Source of the DNA: Sulfurospirillum sp. UBA4058
Lineage (GTDB): Bacteria; Campylobacterota; Campylobacteria; Campylobacterales; Sulfurospirillaceae
Direction of reading: 5' to 3'
Length of the DNA: 64,000 bases
Assembly (NCBI GenBank): GCA_002382085.1
Contig: DFZK01000009.1
Location: 62,001 to 126,000 of the forward strand
The position numbers and the translations under genes are program-made. Within the stretch, counting starts at the first letter, position 1, and each line of letters begins with the position of its first letter. Below are positions 8,284 through 16,926 of the stretch, one piece after another. Below the pieces are notes generated by a model. The model worked only from the letters and a program-made list of their open reading frames with translations, was not told where the DNA came from and made no database searches.

Positions 8284-8304
8284 AAGTATTATATTACAAT
8301 ACTT
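8284..8304. promoter_or_regulatory. inverted repeat directly upstream of the araC-type gene
   Basis: AAGTATT (8284-8290) and AATACTT (8298-8304) form perfect 7-base arms separated by seven bases, two bases before the ATG at 8307. The position between divergent promoters suggests an operator, possibly for autoregulation of the AraC-type protein. No ribosome binding site is visible there, so the mRNA may be leaderless or the repeat may act at the RNA level. Confidence 0.4.
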
Positions 8305-8306
8305 TT

Positions 8307-9119
8307 ATGAATAATCATACCCAAACCTTCACCATACGTTATACGCAGGCACCTTTTTTTCAAATACGCCAAACACTGCATAGCGATAGAGCCTACGAAT
8401 CGCATGCTCATTCCAGCCTCTCAATCGGATACATGTTAGAAGGGAAAACACGCTTTACGCTTCCCAAAGGAGCGTTTTTACTTCAAAAAGGAGCTCTTGC
8501 GCTGATCGAACCGCACACGCAACATGCGTGCAATCCGCTAGAACACACGCAACGTAGCTACGTAATGGTCTATTTTGATGCCGCATTTTGCCTCAAACTC
8601 CAATCCGAACTTTTCGGCAAAAACCAAACCCTGCTTCCGCTTCGAACACCTTTAGTGTTTCATCAACGCTTATGCGAAACGTTTGAAAGAGTGATAGATC
8701 GCTTAATCAAGAGCTATTCGGAACTTCACGTACGTGCGCTCGAAACATGGCTACGAGAGTTTTTATGGCTCTACTGCGAGCCCGATTCGCCGCAAAATGC
8801 ACCCTCCTCGATGCGAGAAATCGCCCGCTTTTTAGAAAGCCGCATCGATGAGCCGTTAAGCCTTTCAAGCCTTGCGCAACGCTTCGGATACAACCCTTTC
8901 GTTCTGTTACGTCGTTTCAAAGCCGCTTACGGTTGTACGCCCAAACATTATTGGCTCGATCAACGTATCGAACATGCGAAAGAGTTATTGCAAAAAGGCA
9001 TTTCGATTGCCATGTGCGCGCAATACTGCGGCTTTAGCGATCAAAGCCATTTTCATCGCTTTTTCAAACGCCGCACCGCACTGACGCCCAAAGAGTATCA
9101 GGTCAATTTCGTACAATAA
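8307..9119 (+). CDS. AraC-family transcriptional regulator with cupin sensor domain
   Basis: A 270-residue regulator. The N-terminal cupin-like half ('YESHAHSSLSIGYMLEGKTRF', 'PHTQHACNP') resembles AraC arm/sensor domains. The C-terminal 100 residues hold the double helix-turn-helix ('LSLSSLAQRFGYNPFVLLRRFKAAYG', 'CAQYCGFSDQSHFHRFFKRR'). A longer frame opens at 8202 but would overlap the divergent Sel1 gene, so I chose the ATG at 8307. It is followed after 44 bases by a LysE-type exporter, its most likely target, as in many AraC-LysE pairs. Confidence 0.88.
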   Translation: MNNHTQTFTIRYTQAPFFQIRQTLHSDRAYESHAHSSLSIGYMLEGKTRFTLPKGAFLLQKGALALIEPHTQHACNPLEHTQRSYVMVYFDAAFCLKLQSELFGKNQTLLPLRTPLVFHQRLCETFERVIDRLIKSYSELHVRALETWLREFLWLYCEPDSPQNAPSSMREIARFLESRIDEPLSLSSLAQRFGYNPFVLLRRFKAAYGCTPKHYWLDQRIEHAKELLQKGISIAMCAQYCGFSDQSHFHRFFKRRTALTPKEYQVNFVQ

Positions 9120-9163
9120 TTTTTGACGGGTTTTTTTTATACTTACATGTAAAAAGGAACCCC

Positions 9164-9781
9164 ATGTTCGAACCGCAATTTTTCACCCTGACGTCTCTTT
9201 ATTTTTTAGCACTTTTAAGTCCGGGACAAGACTTTTTTCTCATCGTCAAACATGCTTTAGCGCACGGGTATCGTAAAGCATGGTGGAGTTGTGCGGGGAT
9301 TGCCGCCGGCAATGCGTTTTACATCGCTTTAGCCTATATTGGGCATGAATTTTTAAGCACGTATCCGACACTACTTCGCTTCGTCGAAACGGGCGGCGCG
9401 CTTTTTTTAGGCTACCTTGGATGCCTCTTGCTGTTTGCACCCGCACCGATGCTCGATCGCCAAATACGCCTCGACGTCAAAATGGCATTGAAACTCTTTG
9501 TCCAAGGAGTGTTATCGGCACTGCTCAATCCCAAAAATATTCTTTTTTACTTCTCGTTGCTTTTTACGATTATCAAGCCTGAAACGTCTTTACATGTAAA
9601 GCTTTTTTATGCGGTATGGATGACGGCGATGTTATTGGCGTGGGATATGAGCGTTGCGGTGTTTTTCGCGCATGCGAAGCAGTTTCAATTCTTTTCATAC
9701 CTGCATGTCGTGCAAAAGATCATCGGAGCGGCACTCATCGCTTTTAGCGTTTGGCACCTCTTCCGAGACCTTTTTTATTGA
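9164..9781 (+). CDS. LysE/RhtB-family amino acid exporter
   Basis: A 205-residue inner-membrane protein with about six hydrophobic helices and the family signature near the N-terminus ('LALLSPGQDFFLIVKHALAHG'). The family exports amino acids or derivatives such as homoserine, threonine or lysine; the substrate cannot be read from sequence. It has an AAAAGGA site before ATG and lies downstream of an AraC regulator. Copies of the TTACATGTAA palindrome lie just upstream (9143-9152) and inside the gene (9590-9599). Its 3' end overlaps the convergent permease gene by seven bases. Confidence 0.88.
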   Translation: MFEPQFFTLTSLYFLALLSPGQDFFLIVKHALAHGYRKAWWSCAGIAAGNAFYIALAYIGHEFLSTYPTLLRFVETGGALFLGYLGCLLLFAPAPMLDRQIRLDVKMALKLFVQGVLSALLNPKNILFYFSLLFTIIKPETSLHVKLFYAVWMTAMLLAWDMSVAVFFAHAKQFQFFSYLHVVQKIIGAALIAFSVWHLFRDLFY

Positions 9782-10995
9782 TAACGCAATGCCTCGATCG
9801 GCTCTAAATTGGCCGCTTTTCGCGCGGGATAAAATCCGAAAAAGACGCCCACGCAGGTTGCCACTAAAAAGGAGATGACTATCGAGCTTTGCGTAATGAC
9901 GACGCTGATAGGGAAAAAAGCACTGACCCCGTATGCTCCGCCGATTCCGACGCACACGCCGATCAAACATCCGATAATGGAGATCATCAAAGCTTCGAGC
10001 AAAAATTGAAGCAAAATATTGCGCTGTTTGGCTCCGATCGCGATACGAATACCGATCTCGCGCGTTCGCTCCGTCACGGAAACCAGCATAATGTTCATAA
10101 TACCGATACCGCCGACCAGCAAGGAAATCGAAGCGATTGCCGCCAACATCAGCGACATCGCTTTGGTCGTCTCCGCGGCGGTGTTGGCAAGTGCCGTTAG
10201 GTTGCGAATCGTAAAATCGTCCTCGGCATTTGGTCGCAATTTATGATTGTCGCGCAACAAAACTTGCATCTCCTCTTCGGCTTTATCCATCACACTCTCC
10301 GAAACCGCTTCCACCATAATAAAACGTACGACGCCTTTGAACTGACTTCCGAACAATTTGGTTTGCGCCGTCGTAATCGGAACCATCACCGTATCGTCCT
10401 GATCGCGCCCGTCCAAACTCTGCCCCTTGGAGGCAAGCACGCCCAAAACGATATACGGGCTATTTTTGATACGAATCGTCTTTCCGACGGGACTTTCGTC
10501 GCCGAACAGATTGGTCGCGACGGTTTTTCCGAGTACCGCGACACGCGTCGCGCTTCTAACGTCAGAGTCGGAAAAAACGCTTCCCTCTTCGCTCGGCCAA
10601 TCCCGTACCTCAAAAAATGCCGGCGTCGTACCGGAGACTTGCGTATTCCAGTTGGCGGACTGATAGACCAGTTGCGCCGTCCCCGGAACGACCGGAGCGG
10701 CGGCTTTGATACTCGAGAGTTCTTCAATCGCACTTGCGTCGTTCATCTTCAAGGTTTGAACCCCGCCGCTTCCGATACGCACGCCGCCGGAGGTCATCGA
10801 ACCCGCTAAAACGATAAAAAGATTGCTTCCCATCGATGCAATCGACTCTTTAACTTTAGCTTGCGTTCCGGCACCGATAGAGGACATCAAAATAACCGCA
10901 CCCACGCCGATAACCATACCGAGCATCGTTAAAAACGTCCGCAAACGGTTGGCACTCATAGCACTCCATGCCTCTTGCAACATCATAAAAATCAT
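9775..10995 (-). CDS. MacB-like FtsX-type ABC transporter permease
   Basis: A 406-residue permease with one N-terminal helix ('LRTFLTMLGMVIGVGAVILMSSIG'), a ~200-residue periplasmic MacB-type domain and three C-terminal helices ('RTREIGIRIAIGAKQRNIL'), the MacB/LolC architecture. It works with the ATPase encoded just upstream (4-base overlap). In E. coli MacB these two parts are one polypeptide; here they are split. With the adaptor and outer-membrane channel genes it should form a tripartite pump for peptides, macrolide-like compounds or lipoproteins. Confidence 0.9.
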   Translation of the reverse strand: MIFMMLQEAWSAMSANRLRTFLTMLGMVIGVGAVILMSSIGAGTQAKVKESIASMGSNLFIVLAGSMTSGGVRIGSGGVQTLKMNDASAIEELSSIKAAAPVVPGTAQLVYQSANWNTQVSGTTPAFFEVRDWPSEEGSVFSDSDVRSATRVAVLGKTVATNLFGDESPVGKTIRIKNSPYIVLGVLASKGQSLDGRDQDDTVMVPITTAQTKLFGSQFKGVVRFIMVEAVSESVMDKAEEEMQVLLRDNHKLRPNAEDDFTIRNLTALANTAAETTKAMSLMLAAIASISLLVGGIGIMNIMLVSVTERTREIGIRIAIGAKQRNILLQFLLEALMISIIGCLIGVCVGIGGAYGVSAFFPISVVITQSSIVISFLVATCVGVFFGFYPARKAANLEPIEALRYQ

Positions 10996-11702
10996 ACGTG
11001 GCTCGCTTGAAAATGGGCGGTCAATCCATCGTGTTGAATACGCCCGTCGACGAAATTGATCAATCGCTTAGAATACTCGGCAATATCGGGTTCATGCGTC
11101 ACCAAAACGATCGTAATTTTTTCTTTATCGTTGAGTTCGCAAAACAGATCCATAATCTCTTGGCTGGTTTTCGTATCCAGATTTCCCGTCGGCTCATCCG
11201 CTAAGATTAACTTCGGACGGTTAATCAAGGCGCGCGCGATGGCGACGCGTTGCTGCTGACCGCCTGAAATTTGATTGGGAAGATAGGTCGCGTATGCTTC
11301 AAGACCCACGCTTTTAAGCACTTCGAGTGCTCTTACTTTACGCTCTTTTGCTCCAATGCCGGCATACACCAAAGGCAAAGCGACGTTATCGATCAAATTT
11401 TTACGCGCTAAGAGGTTAAAACCTTGAAAAACAAACCCGATAACATGGTTACGAAGCGACGCAAGCGCGTCTTTATTTAAAGTCGTCGTATCCGTTTCGT
11501 TGAGAAAATAGTTTCCAGACGTTGCTTTGTCCAGACACCCCAAGATATTCATAAACGTCGATTTTCCCGAACCCGAAGGTCCCATAATCGCTACGAATTC
11601 ACCGCTTTGAATCGTAATATCCACACCCTTAAGGACGCAGACTTCGCCCGCATCGGTATGGTAATTTTTCGTTAACGCTTCGATGCGAATGACTTCAGCC
11701 AT
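10992..11702 (-). CDS. MacB/LolD-type ABC transporter ATPase
   Basis: A 236-residue cytoplasmic ATPase. Walker A is GPSGSGKST, the Q-loop lies in 'FVFQGFNLLARK', the signature motif is SGGQQQR and Walker B is LILADEPTGNLD, followed by the H-loop 'VLVTHE'. This is the standalone ATPase of a MacB-type transporter, powering the FtsX-type permease. Its stop overlaps the permease start and its start overlaps the adaptor stop, so all are translationally coupled. Confidence 0.93.
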   Translation of the reverse strand: MAEVIRIEALTKNYHTDAGEVCVLKGVDITIQSGEFVAIMGPSGSGKSTFMNILGCLDKATSGNYFLNETDTTTLNKDALASLRNHVIGFVFQGFNLLARKNLIDNVALPLVYAGIGAKERKVRALEVLKSVGLEAYATYLPNQISGGQQQRVAIARALINRPKLILADEPTGNLDTKTSQEIMDLFCELNDKEKITIVLVTHEPDIAEYSKRLINFVDGRIQHDGLTAHFQASHV

Positions 11703-12895
11703 TAAAACGGCCTTCCCATCGGCGGCGTTGCGGCTTTTTTCGCCGAGGCGTCTTTGGCTTCTTCCACGATAATTTGATCGCCCGCATGCAATTCGTCGCT
11801 CATAATTTCGCTCAGACGATTGTCCGTAATACCGACCTTAACCTCGATAGGCTTCGGCAGGCCGTTTTCCAAAATATACACCGTCGAAGTTTTTTTCTCT
11901 TTTTTCTCTTTATGCTGCGCTAAGGGTGCTCCTTTAGCTTCCGCGTTGATCGATTTGGGTTTCGTAAGACTCGTCGGTTTATACCGTAAGGCGGCATTGG
12001 GAACTAAAAGAGCGTTTTGACGTTGCGCCAATACGACGTTAACGTATGCCGTCATACCGGGTGCTAAGATCTCTTCGGGATTTTCAACGGTAACGACGAC
12101 ATCGTATGTGACGACGTTAGAGGTCGTCGTGGCATTAAGGCGTACTTGCTTGACCGTACCTTGAAAGATGCGGTCGGGGAAAGCATCGACCGAAAAATTG
12201 ACGCTTTGCCCCTCTTTAATGCGTCCGATGTCCGCTTCGGCAAAGCTGGAATCGATTTGCATTTGCCGTAAATCCTGGGCAATTTTAAAAAGTATCGGAG
12301 CTTGCAAGCTAGCAGCAACGGTTTGACCGACGTCGATTTGACGGTCGATGACAACGCCCGAAACCGGCGATTTGATCACGGTATAGGCTAAATTCGTCGC
12401 ATCTTTTTGGCGTTGCGCCGCGGCTAAATCCACGGCGGCACGTGCGGCTTTTTGCGCTTGAATCGAACTGTCGAGTTCTTGTTTGGAAATATACGCCTGT
12501 GCAAATAATTCACGCATTCGTTTTAAATTGGCATCGGCAAGTTCCAAGGAAGCTTGCGCACTTTTTAAATTAGCATCGCTTTGGGCTAACTGCGCTTCAA
12601 ACAGTGCGGGGTCTAACTCGGCAAGCACTTGTCCTTCTTTCACGCGGTCGTTAAAATCGGCATGTAAACGAATAATTTTCCCAGAAACCTGCGATCCTAC
12701 CGTCACGAGCACTAAAGGATTGAGCGTACCGTTGGCCGAAACCGTTTGCGTTAAATCGCCTTGCGTTATTGCTTGAAACTTGTATTTTGCCTCCACGGGT
12801 ACATCGTGAAAACGCTGCCACCCCACATAAGCACCGAGTGCAATTCCAATAAGAAGGAGAAAAAAGGTCCATCGGTTCCAAAGGTATTTTTGCAT
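11702..12895 (-). CDS. MacA-like periplasmic adaptor (HlyD/RND membrane fusion protein)
   Basis: A 397-residue adaptor with one N-terminal membrane helix (about residues 8-25), split lipoyl halves ('SQVSGKIIRLHADFNDRVKEGQ', 'IKSPVSGVVIDRQIDVGQTV') around a coiled-coil hairpin, then beta-barrel and membrane-proximal domains. It would link the split MacB-type transporter to the TolC-like channel. A lysine-rich insertion ('KEKKEKKTST', about residue 340) interrupts the C-terminal part. It overlaps the ATPase by one base and abuts the channel gene. Confidence 0.92.
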   Translation of the reverse strand: MQKYLWNRWTFFLLLIGIALGAYVGWQRFHDVPVEAKYKFQAITQGDLTQTVSANGTLNPLVLVTVGSQVSGKIIRLHADFNDRVKEGQVLAELDPALFEAQLAQSDANLKSAQASLELADANLKRMRELFAQAYISKQELDSSIQAQKAARAAVDLAAAQRQKDATNLAYTVIKSPVSGVVIDRQIDVGQTVAASLQAPILFKIAQDLRQMQIDSSFAEADIGRIKEGQSVNFSVDAFPDRIFQGTVKQVRLNATTTSNVVTYDVVVTVENPEEILAPGMTAYVNVVLAQRQNALLVPNAALRYKPTSLTKPKSINAEAKGAPLAQHKEKKEKKTSTVYILENGLPKPIEVKVGITDNRLSEIMSDELHAGDQIIVEEAKDASAKKAATPPMGRPF

Positions 12896-14253
12896 TAATT
12901 TTCTCCTTTAATCGCTGAAAAATTTAAGACGCCGATCGCTTTGGCAAGCGTTGCTTTTTCGATATACCAATTATATAAGGACTGAATGTACTGTTGTTTG
13001 GCATTTGCAAGCGCACTTTGGGCACTCAAAAGATCCAAAATAGAGCCCACACCCGCCTTATAACGCCCTAATGCCACATTGTGCGAAGCTTCGGCACTCG
13101 CAAGCGTATCTTGGCTTGCTTGAATCGTTTGCGTCTCGCTCACAAGCGTTTGATAGGTTTGATAGACGTTTAAAGCGACGTCTTGGCGTGTCTTTTCGTA
13201 TTGCGCTTTGCTCAAAAGCACTTGTTCTTTGGCGGCTTGAACCTTATATTTGGTAGCGTATCCCGTAAAAATAGGAATCGTAACGTACAGTCCGATCGTC
13301 GAGGTTCGAGCGTCTTGATCGCTGATTTTAGAATCGGTATGCCCGATGGAAGAGCTCAGTGAAAAGTAAGGCTTCCCGTCGGCTTTTGCGGCAACGACTT
13401 CGGCTTCGTTAGCTTTAATTTTTGCTTCCGCCGCTACCAGATCGGGGTGTTTTGTCTGCGCTTCGTCCATCATCGCATGAACGTTTTTTACAAAATCTTG
13501 CGTCGGAGGGTTCAAGGAAGGCTCAAACAATGCAACGCTTGCATCGGGAGCAAAGCCCAAAACCGACGCCAACATTCCCTGCGCACTTCTAAGGTTACCT
13601 TCGGCTTTAATGCGCGTTAATACCGCTTGCGAATACGCCGTTTTTGCCTGTAACATATCCGCTTGGGTTGCCGTTCCGACGCGAAGTCGAACTTCTGAAG
13701 CAGTTAAACTCTCTTTGGCGTAACGCTCTGCTTCGAGTGCCGCGTCTAAAGAGGCTTTAGAGCCGAAAAGCGAATAATACGCCTGTAATGCCTCTAAAAA
13801 AACCGCTTGAACGGTACCGTCGTTGGAAGCGGCGGCGGCATTTAAAAGTTGTTGTGCGCTTTGCTCGTTCGCATCACGTTTTCCAAAGTCGTACAACAAA
13901 TACGAAAGTTCCAATGCCGCTTTATCGACGCGACCCGAAGCAGATTTTTCCGAACTTTCGGTTTGAGCACTCGAACCCGTCGCATCGATCGTCGGTAAAA
14001 ACGAAGATCGAGCTTGTCCGACGAGTGCGGCTTGGTACAAAAGAGACTGCCATGCAATTTGTGTTTGAGGATTGCGACACAACGCTAGATTGACGACGTC
14101 TTCAAGGGATAACGTCCGCTGGGTATCCACCTTTTCACAGGAAAGCACGGAAGAAGGCGGAAGCAACTTTTGAGTCTCGAAAGGATCGTTATCGCTTGCA
14201 TACGCTAAGCTTACGGCAAGCATGACCCCCCATCCATATAAACGCATCGGCAC
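12895..14253 (-). CDS. TolC-family outer-membrane efflux channel
   Basis: A 452-residue protein with an N-terminal signal peptide and the internally duplicated OEP (outer membrane efflux protein) architecture: two long alpha-helical coiled segments ('LSLEDVVNLALCRNPQTQIAWQSLLYQ', then a second repeat near residue 270). It is the first gene of the efflux operon (channel, adaptor, ATPase, permease), all minus strand with overlapping or adjoining ends. The start is annotated at GTG 14253; ATG at 14247 (MRLYGWG) is equally plausible. Confidence 0.9.
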   Translation of the reverse strand: MPMRLYGWGVMLAVSLAYASDNDPFETQKLLPPSSVLSCEKVDTQRTLSLEDVVNLALCRNPQTQIAWQSLLYQAALVGQARSSFLPTIDATGSSAQTESSEKSASGRVDKAALELSYLLYDFGKRDANEQSAQQLLNAAAASNDGTVQAVFLEALQAYYSLFGSKASLDAALEAERYAKESLTASEVRLRVGTATQADMLQAKTAYSQAVLTRIKAEGNLRSAQGMLASVLGFAPDASVALFEPSLNPPTQDFVKNVHAMMDEAQTKHPDLVAAEAKIKANEAEVVAAKADGKPYFSLSSSIGHTDSKISDQDARTSTIGLYVTIPIFTGYATKYKVQAAKEQVLLSKAQYEKTRQDVALNVYQTYQTLVSETQTIQASQDTLASAEASHNVALGRYKAGVGSILDLLSAQSALANAKQQYIQSLYNWYIEKATLAKAIGVLNFSAIKGEN

Positions 14254-14609
14254 ATCCCATACAATAATTCAATTTACATAATTATAACCATTGAAATGTT
14301 AATACATTGTTTACAAAGCGATTTTACCGCATCAAGCAGGTACGGAATCATTCTTGCATTGTTGCCTAACAAAAGACGTCGATCGCGTGCGCTTTTGCAT
14401 ATTTAAGGACATCTTAACGATAGGAACTTTATCATAGCGTTATATTATTATTAATATAGAGTCAATTTAACCTTCTTTTCTGAACGTCTCGGATGTTTAC
14501 ATGTTAAACATATGCCCTTTACATGCGTTAGTGCCAAAGAAGAGATCAACCATGATTTGATTATTAATCGTTATATATAAAAATACATAAACTGGGGAGG
14601 TTCTTTTTA
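14254..14609. other. intergenic region between divergent efflux operon and TonB receptor
   Basis: This 356-base gap is A+T-rich with no credible ORF. It contains the 19-base inverted repeat at 14493-14511 and an A+T stretch near 14445-14460 that could be a -10 region. A GGGGAGG ribosome binding site precedes the receptor gene. I looked for a Fur box and saw only weak similarity near 14555-14575. Confidence 0.5.
14493..14511. promoter_or_regulatory. 19-bp inverted repeat upstream of the TonB-dependent receptor
   Basis: ATGTTTA and TAAACAT are perfect 7-base arms around CATGT, 99 bases before the receptor start. Length, symmetry and position fit an operator. The centre resembles the genome-wide TTACATGTAA motif but is not an exact copy. 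The cognate regulator is unknown. Confidence 0.4.
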
Positions 14610-16862
14610 ATGAGAAAACAGGTTCAAACGGCATTCGTGCTGAGTCTTGTCGCGGCATGTACGCTTCACGGACAAGATTCATACACGCTAGGAGAAGTCG
14701 TCGCAACGGGGAAAACGGGAAGTGCTACGGCATTTGAAACGCAAGGTAAAGAGAATATCAATTCGCAGGGTTATAACAAAGATGCCATTGAGCTTTACAG
14801 CGGACCGATCGGTATGTCCGCACTGAAAGTCGTCGGCATGTCGCCTTCGGTCGATTACCAACCGGCGGAAGTCTTCGGATCGAATGAGACATCGTTTCAT
14901 GATCCTTTGCGTATCCGCGGCAAAAGCCAATCAGGCCCCGGCGGCGTTTACATGTTAGAATCGCTTCCGATCAGCGGTAATCCGGGCGGCGGAAAAACAA
15001 TGTTCGATCTTGAAAATATCGCGTGGATCGATTTGTACAAAGGCTATATGCCCGTCGATAAAAGCCTTGGCTTTTCCAACCTCATCGGAAAAGTCGATAT
15101 GATCGTCGATAGACCGAAAAAAGAGATGGAAACGACGGTTTCTCAAACCGTGGGTTCGGATAACGCCCTACGCACCTTCTTACGCTTCGATACGGGGCAG
15201 ATGGGAGACGTATCGGCTTTTGGATCGGTTTCTAAAACCACGGGTGACAAATGGAAAGGCGAAGGCGATCTGGATCGAACCAACGTTATGTTAGGCATGA
15301 CGTATACGCCTAACGACAATTTCAAAACGGAACTTTTCTTCATTCACAGCGAAGACGACCACCATAACTACTATAGTCTTTCTTACGCCGAAGCGAAAAA
15401 CCTTGATGCCTACTATAAAAAAGATTGGAATACCGCCTATCCGACAAGCAAAAATGCAAACTATTACGACTGGAACCGACAATCTTTCACCGATGACGTC
15501 GTAACGGCAAATTTTGAATACCGCTTTGCTAACGACTCCGTGTTAAGCTTCAAGCCTTATTACTCGAAAGATAAAGGCGAATATTGGTTTACCAATACTC
15601 CGACAAGCCCTACGACGTCTCCCGTGACGCAATGGTTGGTCGATCATGAACGTTACGGAGCGGTTTTGGCGTATGAAATACCGATTATCGAAGAGATGGC
15701 GATGAAAATCGGCTACTGGTACGGGAAGCAAGACCTACCCGGACCTCCGACCAGTCGTAGGGTTTACGGCGTAACATCGACGGGAGCACTCAAATACAAC
15801 GGATGGGGAATGCTAGCCGAAGAGTCTTCTCACGAATTTAGTTCTCCGTTTATACAATTTAGCGGCGATATTAACGACTTCAGTTACGCTTTCGGGTTAC
15901 GATATCTTGACTTTACGTTGGCAAAAATCAATAGTCATAGCGCCAACGCAACCGGTTCATCTATAAGTTACGATTACGATACCGCATTAGGACAAATTCC
16001 GCTAGATCCTTGGTCGAGCGTCGCTTCCAAAAACTTTACAGAATGGTTACCGAGTGCGTATTTAGGGTATAAACTCACGCCCAATACCGAAATCTATTTT
16101 GATTACGGCAGAAGTTACGGATACGACGTCAACCTCTTTCCTTCGTATATCTCAGGACGTGCGACGTATGTCGGAAAACATGTCACGCTTCAACAGTTAT
16201 GGGATAAACAAGAGTTAGAGATTTCGGACAACTTCGACATCGGACTGAAGTATAAAGTGGGCGATATCGTCTTGGCACCGAATCTTTTTTATACCAAAGT
16301 TTCCGGTAAACAAGCCACCGTTTACGATACGCAATACGGCGTCAAATACCCGACCAATAACATCGATGCCGCAAGTTACGGTGCCGAATTTGCGATTAGC
16401 GGTGCATTGAGCGAGCATTTTGACTTCTTGGCAAGTGCATTTTACAATCGTTACTACTATACTGATGAGTTCCAAACAACGGCGACCGCCACGACGTCTA
16501 TCAAAAACAATCAAGTTCCCGACGCTCCGATGCACGGGCTTAAAGGTTCGATGACGTATAAAATCGGAAGCTGGAAGTTTACGCCGATCGTACGTTATAC
16601 GGCAAGCAGATACGGTACCGTCGATCATACGGAAGAGATTCCATCGTTTACGACGGTCGATTTCAACGTGGATTATAAATTACCTAAAATACAAGGATTT
16701 AAAGAGGGGAACGTACAGTTAAATCTGGTCAATCTGTTGGACAGAGAGTACATTGCGTCCATCATCACTCCGGATAATGCGCTTTCGGCCGACGGAGTAA
16801 CCACCTCTTACTTGACGGGTGCGCCTTTCGGTGCTTATGTAAGCGTTACGCTTAAATTCTAA
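14610..16862 (+). CDS. TonB-dependent outer-membrane receptor
   Basis: A 750-residue protein with a signal peptide ending near 'CTLHG/QDS', an N-terminal plug domain ('DPLRIRGKSQSGPGG', 'IAWIDLYKGYMPVDKSLGF') and a long beta-barrel ending in the outer-membrane terminal Phe ('GAYVSVTLKF'). It would import a scarce ligand with energy from TonB-ExbBD. The substrate (iron chelate, cobalamin, other metal complex or glycan) is not evident. It is monocistronic, followed by a strong hairpin, and has a symmetric operator-like site upstream. Confidence 0.9.
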   Translation: MRKQVQTAFVLSLVAACTLHGQDSYTLGEVVATGKTGSATAFETQGKENINSQGYNKDAIELYSGPIGMSALKVVGMSPSVDYQPAEVFGSNETSFHDPLRIRGKSQSGPGGVYMLESLPISGNPGGGKTMFDLENIAWIDLYKGYMPVDKSLGFSNLIGKVDMIVDRPKKEMETTVSQTVGSDNALRTFLRFDTGQMGDVSAFGSVSKTTGDKWKGEGDLDRTNVMLGMTYTPNDNFKTELFFIHSEDDHHNYYSLSYAEAKNLDAYYKKDWNTAYPTSKNANYYDWNRQSFTDDVVTANFEYRFANDSVLSFKPYYSKDKGEYWFTNTPTSPTTSPVTQWLVDHERYGAVLAYEIPIIEEMAMKIGYWYGKQDLPGPPTSRRVYGVTSTGALKYNGWGMLAEESSHEFSSPFIQFSGDINDFSYAFGLRYLDFTLAKINSHSANATGSSISYDYDTALGQIPLDPWSSVASKNFTEWLPSAYLGYKLTPNTEIYFDYGRSYGYDVNLFPSYISGRATYVGKHVTLQQLWDKQELEISDNFDIGLKYKVGDIVLAPNLFYTKVSGKQATVYDTQYGVKYPTNNIDAASYGAEFAISGALSEHFDFLASAFYNRYYYTDEFQTTATATTSIKNNQVPDAPMHGLKGSMTYKIGSWKFTPIVRYTASRYGTVDHTEEIPSFTTVDFNVDYKLPKIQGFKEGNVQLNLVNLLDREYIASIITPDNALSADGVTTSYLTGAPFGAYVSVTLKF

Positions 16863-16870
16863 AACGCATT

Positions 16871-16908
16871 CACTTTGCCTTACATGTAAATGACGCTAAG
16901 GCAAAGTG
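16871..16908. terminator. bidirectional hairpin terminator with embedded palindrome
   Basis: A perfect 12-base inverted repeat (16871-16882 with 16897-16908) between the convergent receptor and RND genes. An exact TTACATGTAA copy (16880-16889) lies across the left stem base and loop. The symmetry suits termination in both directions. Confidence 0.65.
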
Positions 16909-16926
16909 CTTCCGAAAATACGCGAT

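Noticed and set aside
10243..10809. 188-codon open frame antisense to the MacB-like permease
   Set aside because: His/Arg-rich shadow frame without family features or ribosome binding site.
14555..14575. Possible Fur box upstream of the TonB receptor
   Set aside because: GATTATTAATC has some symmetry but matches too few positions of the 19-base consensus in an A+T-rich region.
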